Assembly: GCF_000764025.1 (NCBI RefSeq)
Contig: NZ_KN234759.1
Span: forward strand, 1 to 62,769
Source: Pseudohaliea rubra DSM 19751
GTDB taxonomy: Bacteria; Pseudomonadota; Gammaproteobacteria; Pseudomonadales; Halieaceae
Direction of reading: 5' to 3'
Length of the DNA stretch: 62,769 nt
Numbering within the stretch: position 1 is the first letter of the stretch; every line of letters starts with the position of its first letter. Both the position numbers and the translations under genes were made by a program. This document shows positions 62,523 to 62,769 of the stretch, piece by piece. A model generated the notes under the pieces. That model had not been told where the DNA came from, did not search any database, and saw only the letters and a list, made by a program, of their open reading frames with translations.

Positions 62523-62769
62523 GTGCAGTCCCTAAACCCCCTCGGTGCCTGGCGCTCGCGCTCCACCTTTGTTTTCGCCCTGGTGGCGGCAGTGGTGGGT
62601 CTTGGCAACCTCTGGCGCTTTGCCTACCTCCTTGGCAGCCACGGTGGCACGCCCTTCCTGGCCGCCTACCTCGCCGGGTTGCTGCTGGTTGCCGTTCCCG
62701 TGCTGATCGCGGAGGTCGCCATCGGCAGCCTCGGCCGCGCCGCGCCGCCCCTGGCCTGGGCCGCTGCGG
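62523..62769 (+). CDS. Neurotransmitter:sodium symporter (NSS) family, N-terminal part (runs off window)
   Basis: The first 82 residues include the TM1 signature VVGLGNLWRFAYLLGSHGG, matching the LeuT-type GLGNFWRFPY motif that binds Na+ and substrate. NSS transporters take up amino acids with Na+. The start is GTG 62523; AAGGAG lies about 13 nt upstream, slightly far, but no better in-frame start exists. The gene continues beyond the window. Confidence 0.8.
   Translation, partial: MQSLNPLGAWRSRSTFVFALVAAVVGLGNLWRFAYLLGSHGGTPFLAAYLAGLLLVAVPVLIAEVAIGSLGRAAPPLAWAAA

Noticed and set aside
1-62769. Long antisense open frames opposite the large genes (for example within mcr, pcs, acnA and PFOR)
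   Set aside because: They are explained by high G+C and codon bias of the true genes; their composition is low-complexity Arg/Ala/Pro/Gly and none has domains or ribosome-binding sites.
1-62769. CRISPR arrays, tRNAs, insertion sequences
   Set aside because: No spaced direct repeats, transposase frames or tRNA cloverleaf were seen apart from the tmRNA.

Overview
This is a GC-rich (about two thirds G+C by eye), densely coded chromosomal window. It most resembles a gammaproteobacterium: LysR/OxyR/NhaR-type regulators, FadE- and AcnA-type enzymes, a one-piece tmRNA with a proteobacterial-style tag, RND metal efflux and Fur-like iron control. There are no phage genes, insertion sequences or CRISPR arrays. 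Many neighbouring genes overlap by 4 bp (ATGA/GTGA), so translational coupling is common.

Layout. 1-9496 (minus): propionyl-CoA synthase (trifunctional) and malonyl-CoA reductase (bifunctional), the two signature enzymes of the 3-hydroxypropionate CO2-fixation route, coupled by an ATGA overlap and followed by an RNA methyltransferase fragment. 9995-16296 (plus): a Cus-type Cu/Ag efflux operon with a Met/His/Cys-rich periplasmic protein. 16293-17805 (minus): a small universal-stress-protein operon, divergent from an NhaR-like LysR regulator (17966). 18857-21645: an OxyR-like LysR gene with no normal start codon, divergent from a SulP/STAS anion (probably bicarbonate) transporter, with a clean LysR-type dyad between them. 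21764-32044 (plus): a ten-gene operon of DabA (inorganic-carbon transporter, beta-carbonic-anhydrase-like) followed by Mrp/MBH-type membrane subunits E-F-G-(MbhDE)-B-C-D and then NuoL- and NuoM-like subunits. 32146-38358: envelope/lipid genes (ABC exporter, LpxL-like acyltransferase, ELM1-like protein, diacylglycerol-kinase-like protein) with a Cys-rich LuxR regulator. 39244-39918 (minus): tmRNA interrupted in its T-loop by a 282-nt group I intron; smpB lies about 22 kb away (61910-62392). 40076-53164: AI-2E-family permease, FadE, AcnA, 1-Cys peroxiredoxin, a thioesterase-like protein, pyruvate:ferredoxin oxidoreductase and a dihydroorotate-dehydrogenase-like partner. 53233-59994: a Fur-box-flanked haem uptake operon (receptor, HmuTUV, haem-monooxygenase-like protein) and a ferredoxin-NADP reductase. 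60119-62769: D-aminoacylase-like amidohydrolase, smpB, and the start of a Na+-dependent symporter.

How it fits together. The coherent theme is inorganic carbon. DabA with an ion-translocating Mrp/Nuo-like membrane arm, plus SulP, would raise cytoplasmic bicarbonate, which is the substrate of the acetyl-CoA and propionyl-CoA carboxylases that feed and drain Mcr/Pcs. PFOR can add a reversible carboxylation. Carboxylases and the later steps of the full bi-cycle are not in the window, so autotrophy is inferred, not shown. The most unusual findings are the DabA-MBH/Mrp-NuoLM operon, the mcr-pcs pair, and the intron-split tmRNA.
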